The notes: generated from the letters alone by a model not told the origin. Counted from the first letter of the stretch, positions 30,920-44,157 are shown. The stretch is 54,864 bases of DNA from Chromera velia (GCA_018398765.1 JAHBMJ010000141.1:1-54864); one strand, 5' to 3'. Program-made: numbers and translations.

Positions 30920-33121
30920 GTGGCTCCAAATGGTCTGCACGGGCAGAATTTTCTCGCAACTCCGCCGCTCTCTAGTTTGAATGTCAGAACCCCAGTGAAG
31001 GGTTCTCGAGAGTGTCTCCGGTCAAGTCAGTCAGGTCAGTTCCTTCTTCTTCCCCTTTATTGCGTTCTCGGTTTCTTCCCGTGCAGCTGTTTTTTCTGCT
31101 GCAGCCAGTCGAGGCTTCCGAGAAAGGCCGTACAAAGAGAGAGAGAGAGAGAGAAGGTTTGGGTGAATGATGGAAAATCGATGCCGTTTCATCTGCGCGA
31201 AACGGCTGAGGGAGAAAATTTCTTTCGTTGAAGAAACAACCCCCATCGATCTTGCTGCCTTCCTGCTGAACCCAAACAAAACCAGAAACAAGAAAGTCAC
31301 CAGTCTCTGGATCTTGCTTCAGCTTTCAACGTTGCTTTCCACATCCCGTCAACCCCCCCCTCTTTTCCTTTCCTTTTTTTGTGGCCAAAACTGCAGCACT
31401 TACTGACCTGAGACGGGACGCAGAGGGACGTGAGGAAATGGCGCAGGTCGAGAGTTTCCTTTTTGGGTTCGGTCAGTTCATCTGTCTGCGGGGAAGGATG
31501 AATCAGGGAATTTCTGGTGAAAGGAGGGGGAGGAAGAAGGAACAAAGTCCAGCCAGTCTCTTCAAGAGAGGGAGACGGAGATTGTCATGTTGGCGTGCGT
31601 GCGTGTGTGTGTGAGAGGGGATGACTTTTTTGGATCAACCAACCGAGTTTCTCTCTTCACTTCCTTCATTTGAAGGAGGGGAGAGGGTGCGGAGAAACTT
31701 TTATGAGACGCTGATCTCACACAGACAAGACAATGATGCAGTCTGAAGAAAGCATGAAGGAAGGAAGGAACGGGAGCTGAAGAATCAAATACGCAAAGGG
31801 GGGAGATGGCCACTGGCAAAGCTAAACTCTTTCTTCACTTTTTCCGCACACATCTCTGCAGGAGACGGGAAGGGCGGGAGACGGCCGCGATTCCTGCCAG
31901 GAAGCCTCCTCTGAATCCCCCTAGCTGTTCTCTCGTTGACTTAATTGAGGGCGGAGACGGGAGACGGCACTGAGAGAGAAACGGAGACGGAATTCACCGA
32001 AGAGGCGACGAGACCTCCCTCTTCTTTCTGCCCGTGACTGAGGGACGAGGTTGGGAGGGGGGGGGATGCTGGATGGGAGCTAAGTTGGAGGACGAGAAGA
32101 GGAGGAAAGAGGGCCCGCCCTCCCTCCTAGAAGGAGCTGCGGAGAGGGACTGACCAGACCAGACCAAAAGAGAGGGAGGGATCATGGATGTATGTATCAG
32201 AGGGACTGACCAGACCAAGTGAGAGGGAGGGAGGGATGGAGGGAGAGGCTAGGGACTGTTCTCTCTCGGCTCTCGATGTGTTGGTACACAAACGCACTTG
32301 ATGTATTTCTGCATGGCCTGTATGAGACAGGGAGGCATATTTCTGTGCAGTCCTTTTTGTGAGTATACCCCCTCCCTCCCTACCTACCTGGACCTCGTGT
32401 CGGTTGCAGACTTTCTTCTTGTGCTGTCTTCCGATGACGGTCTCAGAATACGGATTGATGGATGGACTCGCAAGCGCATTGTGAGTTTGTCCGTCTTGTC
32501 TCTTCTTTCGGCTCTCCTGACAAAAAAAGCAAAAGTTGGGAGGGTCATCACAACAAGAGGCACATGCAGTTGACTTTTCTTTTTTTAAGTTAACTCCTCA
32601 TTCATTGTCAGGCTGCCTGATTCGTAAGGTGTGCACTTCGACAGTGAGTGTCATGGTCTCTTTCTTTTCTGTTGTGTACGCTGCCTCTTTCTTTCTTTCT
32701 TTCTCTCTCTTTTCACCTGGCTGCAGGTCTCTTGACGTCCCTCCCTCCCGTGATCTCTTCCGTTCCGTTCGCTCTTTTGNGGGGGGGGGGGGGGTCTTTC
32801 TGTCTCGTGGAACTGCACGTCTCTTTCTTTCTTTCGTTGTCTTTCCATCCACCCAGTGGAAAGGGAAGGAGAGGGGGGGGGGGCTCTCAGTCGGCAGTGA
32901 CAGTTGAATGAATCGGTCAGTCACTCAATCCGTCAGTCAGTCAATTATGGAAAGATTAACGCATAGACACGAACAGAGAGATAAAGACAGACAGACAGAC
33001 AGACAGAAAGAAAGACAGACAGACAGACAGAAAGAAAGAAAGAAAGAAAGAAAAACAGAAAGAAAGAAAGAAAGAAAGAAAGAAAAGAAAAAAACAAAAG
33101 AAAAAAAGAAAGAAAAACACA

Positions 33122-33152
<31 letters not shown>

Positions 33153-33963
33153 GCGTCCCCTCCATATCGCCTTTGCCCCTTCTCGTTTCCCTCCCCATCG
33201 GGTGTTCGTCTCTTCGGAGTGCGTCACGCTTCGGGAAAGGGGGCGGAGGGGAGGTCAGAACGCGACCCATCGGCGACGCCACACCAAATTCTCTCTAGCT
33301 CCCTGTCGGTCTGACGGAACCACCGGGGCGTTCTGCTCTGGTCCTGAGGGCGGGGGTGTGGAGGCGTTCTCGAGTCAGCCGGGCAGCCCTTTTTATTTTG
33401 GCAGCCCGAGTGTTACAAGAGAACAACAACGTACAACGATTTTTTTCTATTCATTCATCATCTCCAGAAAGGCTCGTTCACTCATTTTGTTTCATACAGA
33501 ATTCTTTTTTTTTCATACAGAATTCGTTATCTCTGTATTCTGTATGAAAGAAAATTCTGTATGAAAGAAAATTCATTCATCATCTCCAGAGAGGCTCGTT
33601 CACTTTTTGAATTCAACGTCTGTCGTTGATCCCGCAAAGACTATTTGTGTTCATCCATCCATCCATCCATCCTGCCCTCCTCCTTCCTCCCTCCCTCCCT
33701 CTGTGTCCTTCCGGAACGCAGCAGGACTCGGCCCGCCGCCCTTCGTGAAAATAATAAACCTACCTGCCGTCAGTGGATTTGGTTAAGAGGTCAGTGGGTC
33801 CAACGGTTTGCCCTCTAGAGGCAAAAAAGAAAGCAGAAAAGCAATTAATCCTCTCCAGTGGAAGAAAGCTTGCAGAGAGACATAAGGCAAAACAACAAAT
33901 ACGCTTTGTTTCCCTTTCATCGCCATTCCGTGTGAGTGAAGAGAGGAACAGACTTTTGGGTGG

Positions 33964-34001
<38 letters not shown>

Positions 34002-36100
34002 GTCTGTCTCTGTCTCTCTGTCTCTCAAGAATGAAAACACACATGGCGATGATGACTCACATTCTTCCTGTGTCTCCGTATGAGTCTCCCACCACAACAT
34101 GGGAGGACTACAATGGGGAAAAATAGAATGATTGGAGCTGGTCTGACGCCTACCTGCATGACTACAAAAATAAAAAAATGAACCTCAATCAACACGCACA
34201 CACACACACACACACAACTGCATTTGTGCACACATCCGGCAACTCTGCTTTCCTCTTCCCTTTTTCCTTTCTGCATGCACATTGCGATCGAACCTGGGTG
34301 GACCGTCTCTCTTGCCGTTTCGTTGCATTCATGCATGCAGGCGGCAGAGAAGCTGACGGCGCTGCTGGCTGGTTGGATGGATGGATGGTGTGCCTTTTGT
34401 TTGTGTTCTGGTTACTGGCTCTGTGGATTTCCTCGCGTCTCTCTCTCTGATCTCTGTGGGGGGGTGGGGGCCTCTCCGGTTGGAGACGAGACGAGTTCTT
34501 TCTTTCTTTCTTTCTTTTCTTTCTTTCTTTTTTTTCTTCACCGACGCGAAGGGAGGCCGAGCCCAGTGGTGCTCAGAAGAGAGGTTAGTGTTTCTTTCTG
34601 CGTTCTTCTTTTTTAAGTGGAAATGAAGGAAACACGGAAGGAAGGAAACGGTTTGAAAAAAGAGCACAAAAGAGGAGCACGGAGGAAGGCAGAGAAGGGA
34701 CGGGAAGTGAGAAGGCAAGAAAGAGAGAGAGAGAGGACGAAAGAAGAAGATTGAACGACAAAGAAAGAAAGAAAGAAAGAAGTCCAATGATGATCACAAA
34801 AATCAATGACAAGCATATGTCTGAGGCGACCCCCACAAGGGGGTTTCCCTGAAGTCATCAAGGAGGCTGATGGACTTTCTTTCTTTTCTTTCTATCTTGT
34901 TCGGTCTCTTCCTTCTTCTCTCTAGATGTTTGCTCCATGGAAGGTGTTTTGTTTGCTTTTTCTTTCGTTCGTTCATTGGTTTTGGAGTTTTGGTCTGTGA
35001 CTGAATGAAAAAAAATAGAGACAGACAAAGAGAGACGGCATGAGTGAGGGGGGGAGGGCCTGCAGAGAGGGCGTCTGTCTGTTTGTTTGTTTGTTTGAGG
35101 GGGGGCCTGGTGGTCCTTCCCTCCCTCCTATGCACTCATTCACTCCTACACCTACCCGTGCATGGAGGGAGGAATTGAGCGTTGTTCCAATAATTAGTTG
35201 CAGAAACGTCTCTCTCTTCCTGCATGGTCGTTGGTGAACGAGCGCGTTGGCTTGCTTGCGTGCTTGCTTGCTTGCAGGTACGTCAGGCTGGCCGGCTGCC
35301 GATGGATCGATACACACAAAAAGGCGTCTCCTGATGGATTGATTGCAGTGCGGCCGGATGGCGTCTCCGTCTGGTGCGGCTGCGGGGTTTTCTTTTCTTT
35401 TCTAGCTGTCTTCTCTGCATTCTTTCTTTCTTTCTTTCTTTCTCTGAGTTGGTGTTTTCTATTCCTCTGTGGAGGTTTTCTCTCTTCTCTTCTTTTCGTT
35501 GTTTTCTATCGTTCCTTTTCTTTTCTCTCTTCCCTGAAGTCTTGACGGGTATCTGCCGGTTGAGGAGGGGCATGCTGCAGGCCGGGGNGGAGAAAGTGCG
35601 GGCGAGGAGGGGGGTGACGGAGGGAGACTTCATGCTCCAATGCCCCGAGGGGCTGCCTTGTTTTTTTTTTTTTTTTTACCGAGTGGGTACCTGTGTATGG
35701 ATCGAGGGGTGCGGCTCGGAGGGGCAGCCTTGGTTTCGGGCCGTCATTTGGTGCAAGGGGGTCGTCCTTCCACCTGGAAGGAATCGCTGCATGGAGGCGC
35801 CTAGCTCTTCGTTCGTTCGTTCGTTCGTTCGTTCGATTTATGTGTCGATCGTTTGGTCCCTCGTCCGAATGAAGGAAGAAAGGCTCCTCCGTTGCGTGCA
35901 TGCTCGTGCCGCGTCTTTCGTTTGTTTTGCCTCCTTCTTTCTGCTTTGGGTGTGGTGGCTCTCTCTCTGCCGGGGGAAGTGTTCCTGTTCCTCTGCCAGG
36001 GTGGCCGGAAGGAAGGAGCCTGCCTCTTCAGCTAGTAGACGGGAGGGGGGCCTGCCTGCCTGGATGCATGGATGGGAGAGTCTGCCTGTTCGTGAGTGAA
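30920..36100 (+). CDS. Scattered exon-like segments of an unidentified gene (unresolved)
   Basis: Several short segments look like plus-strand exons with good splice signals: 32410-32480 after TTGCAG, encoding LLVLSSDDGLRIRIDGWTRK, before GTGAGT; about 33773-33931 (KKKAEKQLILSSGRKLAERH) before GTGAGT; 34341-34371 after CATGCAG (AAEKLTALLA); about 34840-34865 (FPEVIKEADG); about 35541-35670 (ICRLRRGMLQAG, then VTEGDFMLQCPEGLP); and about 35680-35800 (GQPWFRAVIWCKGVVLPP). They are all on one strand, but I could not connect them into one phase-consistent model. I recognise no family. The spacers are CT, GAAA and GACA microsatellites. Confidence 0.35.
32780..32780. other. Single N in a G homopolymer (assembly ambiguity)
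   Basis: An N is set at the edge of a G run of about 14. Two more single Ns occur at 35588 and 52669, also in or beside G or C runs. They mark uncertain homopolymer lengths, so frames crossing them are unreliable. Confidence 0.9.
33449..33604. repeat. 34 bp direct repeats flanking a nested palindrome
   Basis: ATTCATTCATCATCTCCAGA begins a 34 bp segment present at 33449-33482 and 33571-33604 with one mismatch. Between them TTTCATACAGAATTC occurs twice, followed by two inverted copies (ATTCTGTATGAAAG). The arrangement resembles a small hairpin insertion with a long flanking duplication, or a fold-back of replication origin. Confidence 0.75.
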
Positions 36101-39100
36101 AAAGATTCATGCAGGCGGAGATAGAGGAAGCAGGTGAAATCAGGGAGCTCTCTCTCTTGCGATGTCTGCCTTGGAGTCGCCAGGCAGTGGCAGGCACCTT
36201 CTTCTTCCAGTACAGCTTTAGGCGGCCTTCAGTTGCTCAAATGCCACAGTGACTTTATTGGTTCACTGCACTGCTGGAGCAGCATAACGCGACTCACTGT
36301 CAGAGTCACTGCCAGTGATCGCCATTTCCATGCGACGCCATCTCCCACTCGGCTCATAAAACCAGTTTAGGTCTAGTTATGAGAATCATATACGGGTACG
36401 ACGCTAGGTATGACGCGTCATGACGCGCTGTTGTTATCTCTACGTACCTAAAGCAATACTATGAGAAGCTAGATCAGAAGTATCGTTGAAGCCTCTCTGG
36501 AGCTTGCCCGCATTCGATATATGCATGGTCTTTCTTGCGTTCCTTCTGTTGGAGGGCGTTCGGGTATGATTTCTTCTCATGTCACTCGCTTTCTTCTGTC
36601 AACGAATGCTCCTTGTGGTGTTGTGCTTCATGACCTCTCTCTTTTATTTTTGGAACTTTTTCTTTTGCAATGGGATTATTCTTTCCTCAAGCGAATGTTT
36701 TTGTGTATAATTTGTAAATCAGACGATTTTGATTTGATTGATGGTTGAATGCATACTGTTAATGGTTTAAATTTGATGTTCTTTATAAACGTCATATTAC
36801 TCATTTCTGATTTCTTGCTTCTTCAGTCGGTCTTTTGGTTCTTTTCGGAGCACGTTCTTTTTCTGACAGAGTCATGATTTTCAATATGCGCATCTAGCCT
36901 CCCAGCGACAGATAAAAGGCAGTGGCTGACCGTGATAAGTGATTTAGTGGTACCTTTGAGCACTGTCACCGTTTTGTCTTGTAGAGGTCGCCCCCGATGA
37001 ACTCACGCTGAAAAAAAGGGGGGGTCGTATGCGTTACGCAGTCTCAGTGGGGACAGGGTAGCATAGACGAGTGATTTGCGCATGATGAAGGATCGATGAA
37101 TCGATGATGATGGGCTGATCTAGCGCGCAATGTGAGAGTTGTACGCATTTTCGCCTTTTCCAACCTTTTTTATGAATTGAATTTTCTGATTGGATATGCA
37201 AATACATGCAGAATCAGATTCATTCACTCTTTGGTTGAATTAATCACTCCTTCCTATGCTTGAACGAGCATGCTCTCCTTCTGCTTTGGCTGAACGAGTG
37301 ATTGCCCAGTCCTCTCAGAAATTTCAATGCACACGTGGCAATTGCTCTAAGTCCTCAGCTGCCGGAAGATGATTCAAAACATTCTAAAACTTCTAATAGT
37401 TGAAGATATATATAATAGTAAGTTTACAATAATTTTTAAATCTGGATTCGGCCCTATGATTAGGCGTCTAGCGTTTGGTAAGCCTGACTACTAAGAGTAA
37501 CCAAGTCAGCACAGGCAATGCAAGTTGAATCAATGAACTAATTTCTGGTAAGCAAGCTTAAAACAGATACTTCCGAGTCTTTTTAAACCCCCCAACTTCT
37601 GATAGGGCATATGTGTGCGCATGAGTGATGCTAGAAAGGATTCAATATTATTTAATCAGGCTTTTCAAATAAAAAGTCTGTAAGATATATGGTGTATTAT
37701 CTAGAAGTTGACTGGGAATTTGATAGCTATAGCTTAACATGTTACACACGTACTTTTTTTGTGACAGTTTTTTTTTTCGGAGAGGGCACGGATTATTGAG
37801 GAAAACGTGTTTTACGTCGTTTCCGAACATTTGTAAGCAGACCCCTTCTGTAGACTTTTTTCATTTGCATGTAGCCACACCTTATTCCTCATTCCGATGT
37901 TTCCTTCGCACTTAATTTTGCAAGCACCGACAACGACACCCATGTGAAGTCAGAAAGTCAAGCGAAGGACCCGCCTAGCTGACCAAACAACACGTCATCC
38001 ATGAATACAGCTAGGGGCAGAACATAAGACAAAGAAACAAACAACATGGATCGATGTGCTTAGAAAACGACAAAGACGTTGCGGCAGGTCAGTGTTCGCT
38101 CTAGCCTTTGCGCACACAAACGTACGTACAGCTTGCAGAGATTGTCCACGAAACGTACGTGTAGAAATTAAGAACTGCGACTGGCCTAATGAAGGATCGA
38201 TCGATCGATCTTCCATGCCAGTACGTCAATGAGGCCATTCCATTTGTATCCTGTCCCCTCATTCAAGTTGTTTCTTTATGCAAAGAAAGGCACCATACAG
38301 GAAGCATGACAGGAACATAAACCTTTGAAGCTTTGCACATGAAAGGGAAAGGATTTCACTTGGAGTCCCCTTCCGGGAGTGCACGGGACTTGTCAGTAGA
38401 CGTACGTAGAGCGTCTGCACAACCATCGTCAGTCGGACAATACGATGAAGGCATGCAGGGGACAGGCAGTCAGATAGAGCATGACGATGCCTCCAGAAGG
38501 CATGCGGTCATGAAGTCAGGGTGAAATGGTGTGTGCATTAGTAGAGTCACTCTGGAGAGGGAAAGGACCCTTTCATTGCTCCCCTTCAATTTCTCACTTG
38601 GTCGTTTCCTTTCCCACGAACCACAGATCGATCGATCTAGATGGTTCATCACCCGGCTGGCTGGCTACTTTCTTTCTTCCTTTCTTCGACCCCCCCTCAG
38701 TAAACAACCCCCCCGATCGCCTCGTCGTTCCCCCGCCCTAGAGCGCTGTGGACTGATCGAGTCGGTCGTGCATCCATCCATCCAGTATGTCAGTCAGTCT
38801 ACCACTTAGGTGATTCTGGAGATCCCTCGCCCCGGGCCCCAACATCGTCTCCCCCCGGTCTCACACACCCTCTCCCCCAACTCGCGCGAGTCTTTTTTGT
38901 TTTGACTCTCTCTCATTGAAGTGGCATGAATTGACGGACTGACTTACTGGTTTGAATGCCTCTTCTTCCTTCCTTCCTGTCTTCTTCTTTTGTAGTTTGT
39001 CTCTCTTCTCTTGATTCGGCTTCGTTCCCCTTCCCCTTAATTGGCTTTTCCTTTACCCCTTCATTCATTCTGTGATCACTCAGATTCCTCCTCCCCCTTC

Positions 39101-39152
39101 TTTCCGAAGAGACTTCCCAATTCAAACTTAGGAACTGTTTGCATAATGAAAA
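36101..39152. other. Anonymous region, no supported gene
   Basis: 36480-36750 has an open plus frame (ARIRYMHGLSCVPSVGG) that could be a LINE C-terminal scrap. 36890-37900 is AT-rich with no frames of note. 38090-38160 contains three ACGTACG runs. 38700-38900 is C-rich. 39084-39122 is a partial copy of the last exon of the neighbouring minus-strand gene. Confidence 0.45.
39084..39122 (-). repeat. Partial duplicate of the terminal exon end
   Basis: TTCCTCCTCCCCCTTCTTTC and the following GAAGAGACTTCCCAA occur here and again at 39171-39209, the latter inside the terminal coding exon of the cysteine-rich gene. The outer copy is outside the reading frame, just past the stop. Confidence 0.8.
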
Positions 39153-39411
39153 TTAATTTGTTTGGTCAGATTCCTCCTCCCCCTTCTTTCCGAAGAGACT
39201 TCCCAACTCGAAACCCTTGAAGAGATCAAATCCCTTGAACCCGTCAAACTTCAGACCGTCAAAGTCCAGACCCTTTCCGATCCCCCCCCCCTCCTTGTCG
39301 CCAAAGAGGTCCAACTTGAAACCGCTGAAATCGAACAGACCGTCCTTCTTTGCCGTCGAGTTGTTCGTCGGACAAGCAGCATCCTCACAGGGCACTCCAG
39401 TGCCCTGAAGA

Positions 39412-39445
<34 letters not shown>

Positions 39446-39488
39446 ATGTACAGACACACACATACAAACACACACATACACACACACA

Positions 39489-39530
<42 letters not shown>

Positions 39531-40363
39531 GAGAAAGAAAGAGAAAAAGAGATAGATAGAGACAGAGAAGAGAGCTGTTACAGCACTTTTCTTCATCTCG
39601 CATGTCTTCTCTTTATCGTGCTCATCGCTTGACCGAAAGGCTTTGCAACTTCTTTTTTTTTTCTTTGTCTTGACAGCGAGCCTGGCAGACAGAAGGAAAG
39701 ACAGGCGAACAAGGAGACAAACAGATAGGGAGACAGACTGACAACATGTTTTTTCATTTCCTTTCTTTCCTTCACTTGACTCATTCTCAAACAAACAGAC
39801 AGACAGAAAGGCAGGCAGACAGAGCGACAGAGAGACAGAAAGACAGAGAGAAACAGACAGAGAGACAGACCTGGTAGATGCCTCTGGCGAGGTCACATTC
39901 CCTCGGTGTCTCATCGGCTTTGCACGTTAGCTCGGTCTTTCCCGCCTTGGAGACACAGCACGCTCCCATGGGGCACATGTCTCCGTCGCACTCCACCAGG
40001 TGGCCCTGGAAGAGGCCCCGGGCGGCGCGGCACTGGTTGCTCTCCTGCAAGGATACCCACCCACCCACCTACCAGCATGCATGACGACAATGGGGGGACA
40101 GACAAAAACTCAGAGAAAGAAAGAAAGAAAGAAAGAAATCAGATCGATCACGTGGATGCATGGTCAGTTGTGTGAGTGTGTGTGACATGAGGAGGAGGGG
40201 CCCCGGAGGGGGGGGGGGGCAAGGTCTGTGTTGTCGCGAATAGGTTGCAGAGGAGATGGTCCCGAAGCGAATGGAGACAAAGGAAAGGCTGAGACATGAA
40301 AAGAATGAAAGGGGTCAAGATCGTTAGGAAAAAAACAATAAGTGGCGCCTAAAGCTTATTTAT

Positions 40364-40400
<37 letters not shown>

Positions 40401-40952
40401 GTCTGTCTCTGATGGCCTTTAAGTCCGTCCTTTGTGCATGCGCATGCATTCATGTGCTGAAGGAAGGAAGGACGGCAGGCACCTTTGTTCATCTGGTTGT
40501 GTGAAAGCAATCAGAAGGTCAACGAATGATATGTGATCAAGGAATGCATTCTTCGGGCAGAGCGAACAGAAGGAGACTTACATACCAGGACGACGCAGCT
40601 CAGGTCCTTTTCCTTCTTTTCCTTCTTGTCATCCAACAGATCTTTCACCCCTGCCCCCTGAAGAGACGCAGTGTTGGCCCCGCAGCAGGCGCCGTACAGA
40701 CATTCGCCGTCGGGGCATTCTGTACCGTTCCCGAGGAAAAATCCTGCGGGCAGTGCAGTGCAGTGCAGTGCCGAGAAACGGCGGTTCGCGGGAACAGATA
40801 GCTGATCAAATTCCATTAATTCACATATTCACCTAGCTAGCTTGGTCATTTACTCACTCTCTCGACCACCCGTGCATTTCCTTCCGCACACAGACGCCCG
40901 CCTACTTACTGATTTGCTGACGCAGGACTTTGAATGTCCAACCAGCCTCTAT

Positions 40953-40983
<31 letters not shown>

Positions 40984-43900
40984 AAGGCGTTCGACGACAT
41001 GCACCCAGAGTGTCCATCAGAACAGAGCTCTGGACAGGGTGCAGATATCATGTCTTTAAGAGATCATGTGGGAGACAGACTTGTTTGTTTGTTCCTTATC
41101 GACGATGAATTTGGCCAGCAGGCATGTCCTTCTTTCTTTCTTTCTTTTCGACCCTCCCTGCAGGACAAGTCGGTCCCTGCCCTAAGTTTGGCAGACAGAC
41201 TCACAGACCGACCTCCGCTGGCTTCACAGAACTCCTGTGAGAGGAGGTCGCTGCATGTTTTGTTCGGGAAGCAGCAGGCACCGGAGAGGCACTCGCTCAA
41301 GGGAGGTCCTGGGCACTCAGTGTTCTCTCCAAGGAACCTCCCGCTGTTTCCCTGCATGCATGCAAGCATGCATCAACGCAGAAGAGGGACAGATCGATTC
41401 ATTGTGTAAAGAGTCAGATGTTGGCCTGCTTGTGGAAGAATGCATGGGTTTGTCGCATTGATTGACTTTTTGAACCAGGTGACCCGACTGAGGAGGTACT
41501 GGGTAAATTTTCATGAGTTAGCATGGGGTCAGTGACAGAGGCTGATCGAAACAAGAGAATTCAGACGAGACAGCACATAAAGGGACGGTTTTGGTGGAGA
41601 AGTAGTAAAGTAAGACAAAAAGATTGTTTGTAGAAGGAAAGGACAAACCCAGATCCGGGGGGGGGGAAATATAAAGAAATGACAAAAAGTGAAAGACAAG
41701 AACACAGGATGCACGCGGCCAGCCAGCCAGACAAGCATGTATGCATTCAGTCAGATTCAGTACAGTGATCAAGGGATGAAACCTGAAAAAGAAAAAAAAA
41801 AAACATTCAGTCAGATTCAGTACATGCAGTGATCAAGGCATGAAACCTGAAAAAGAAAAAAAAAAAAAACATTCAGTCAGATTCAGTACATATCAATCAA
41901 GGGATGAAACCTGAAAAAGAAAAAAAAAACATTCAGTCAGATTCAGTACATGCAGTGATCAAGGGATGAAACCTGAAAAAAAAAAAAAGCGTTCAGTCAG
42001 ATTCCGTACATACAGTGATCAAGGGATGAAACCTGAAAAAGAAAAAAAAAAAAGCATTCAGTCGGATTCAGTACAGACAGTGATCAAGGCATGAAACCTG
42101 AAAAAGAAAAAAAAAGCATTCAGTCGGATTCAGTACAGTGATCAAGGGATGAAACCTGAAAAAGGAAGAAAAAAAAGAAGAAAAAAAAAGCATTCAGTCG
42201 GATTCAGTACAGTGATCAAGGGATGAAACCTCGACGGTACCTAGAGCCTTCATTCTCGACAGCTAGGTCTCTCCCCCCCTCCCTGCGTGCATGTACCTCG
42301 CAGAAGGTCGACGAGTAAGGTCCGCCCCCGCAAGTTCCTCCCACGTACACAATTCCCTCGGGGGGGGGTACAGCGTCGTTGAAGCAGCACGACCCAGCCA
42401 GACAGTTCGAACAGTCGCTACCTGCATGTACGGGAGATGCATGGGCGAATGAATGCACAAGGATGCAGGGCCATGCAAAACTGGGTAGAAAGAAAACCGA
42501 CAGAAAGGTAGGAGGTGAGACAGATACTTCAGAAGCCGACAAAAGCCTGACGCTTAGGAGAGACGGACGCATCGATCGATTGGCAGAGATTCCCTCCCTC
42601 CCACAAACAACGGCAGGCATGCATGCAGACTGGGTACGTCTAGCATAAGATTGAAAAAGCTTCGTATGCCCTGACGTCTCTCTGTATGTCTTTCTTTTTG
42701 TCCTTTTGTTCCTGTCCATGCACGTGTATATATACATATATGTATGTGCAATGTATGGAATTACGTCTCGCGATCGAGGTCATGAGGACTTCCGAAGAGG
42801 GTTGCTTTTTTGCATGGCCTTTCATTTCAGTCCTTTCACTAGCTGCATGGGCAGATGAGCTTCCAAAACGCATGCAAGTTGACTGCGTGGCAGAGAGAGT
42901 TGATCGAGAGACTTCAATTCATTGCCTTCCAACAACTGTGCGTGAGGAGAAATCGTGAGGAGGGAAAAGTTCGATCAAAGAATCTCGAGATGTCATGTGC
43001 GTATTTTGCGCATGGGAAAGATAGATAGCCTGCAGGGGTGGTGATTGAGATAGAAAAAACCACCAGGTGTCCATGCAGAAGCAAAACAAATTCTTTTGAG
43101 AACACAAATGAAGCAAGCAAGAAGAGAAGGAAGGAAGATGCCCACCCACCCACCTGCACCCAGGAAAGTGCCCGTGTTGTCCTGGCAGAAGAACACAGAG
43201 TATCCCGGAGATGTCGAGGTGTCTCCGTTTTCTGCACACGTGGGCTTATCAGGCAGTGCAGCGAAATCGGGAAATTTCGCCAGGATGGCATCGGAGTCGT
43301 TGTATGTATCTGGAAAGATCATCGGCAAAGTTTCGTTGTCGCCCGGGAGGCAGCAGGCTCCGGCCAGACAGGTAGAGCAGTCTGACGACTCTCCGAGGAA
43401 CGTCCCCGCGTTGTCGGAGCACCAGAAGACAGAGTATCCGGGGGCACTGGGGGAGTTGTCGGTGTCTCCTTGCTCTGCGCACGTCGGCTGCACGTCCCCG
43501 AAATCGGGAAATTTGGTGTTGACTGTGGAGTCCTCCGGGTAGGCGTTGGGGAACTGGGCGTTCAGGGTGGGGCCGTCACCTGCAAGCAGACCACAGCTAG
43601 GTCGAGAGACACGTTTGGCCACAAATATACACCCACAGCACAGGCAGGCATGTATGATTTCACAGAAGGAAAAACTGCACGGCCACTCAGTACGTTCACT
43701 TCAGGGTTGAAAGAAAGAAAAACAATTACTTGCAAGGGTACGATTCTGCCATGGAGCTGCAGATCGATCGAGAGATCGAGGGAGGCATCAGTGGGAGGGA
43801 TTCCTAGGCCGATCGAGTAATGTGCGCAAGCGAGGCAGCACCTTCATTCATTCACCGTTTCGGGAAAAAAGCAAAGAGGAAATAATAGGCAAAGGCGACC

Positions 43901-44083
43901 CCATGCAAATGTATTGAAAGCACAAAGGAAGCGAATTTAGAGGACTCAGAGGATCATGCAGGAATGTGAGCACTCCCAATTGTCGGAAAGATGAGAACAT
44001 GTGAAAAGAAACGAAAAAAAAAACAAATTATTGCGCTCAAAAGCGGCACCGATGTATGACAGAAGACACTTAGACGTACAAAG

Positions 44084-44117
<34 letters not shown>

Positions 44118-44157
44118 AAGACGTAAAAAGGACAGACAGACAGACAGACAGACAGAC

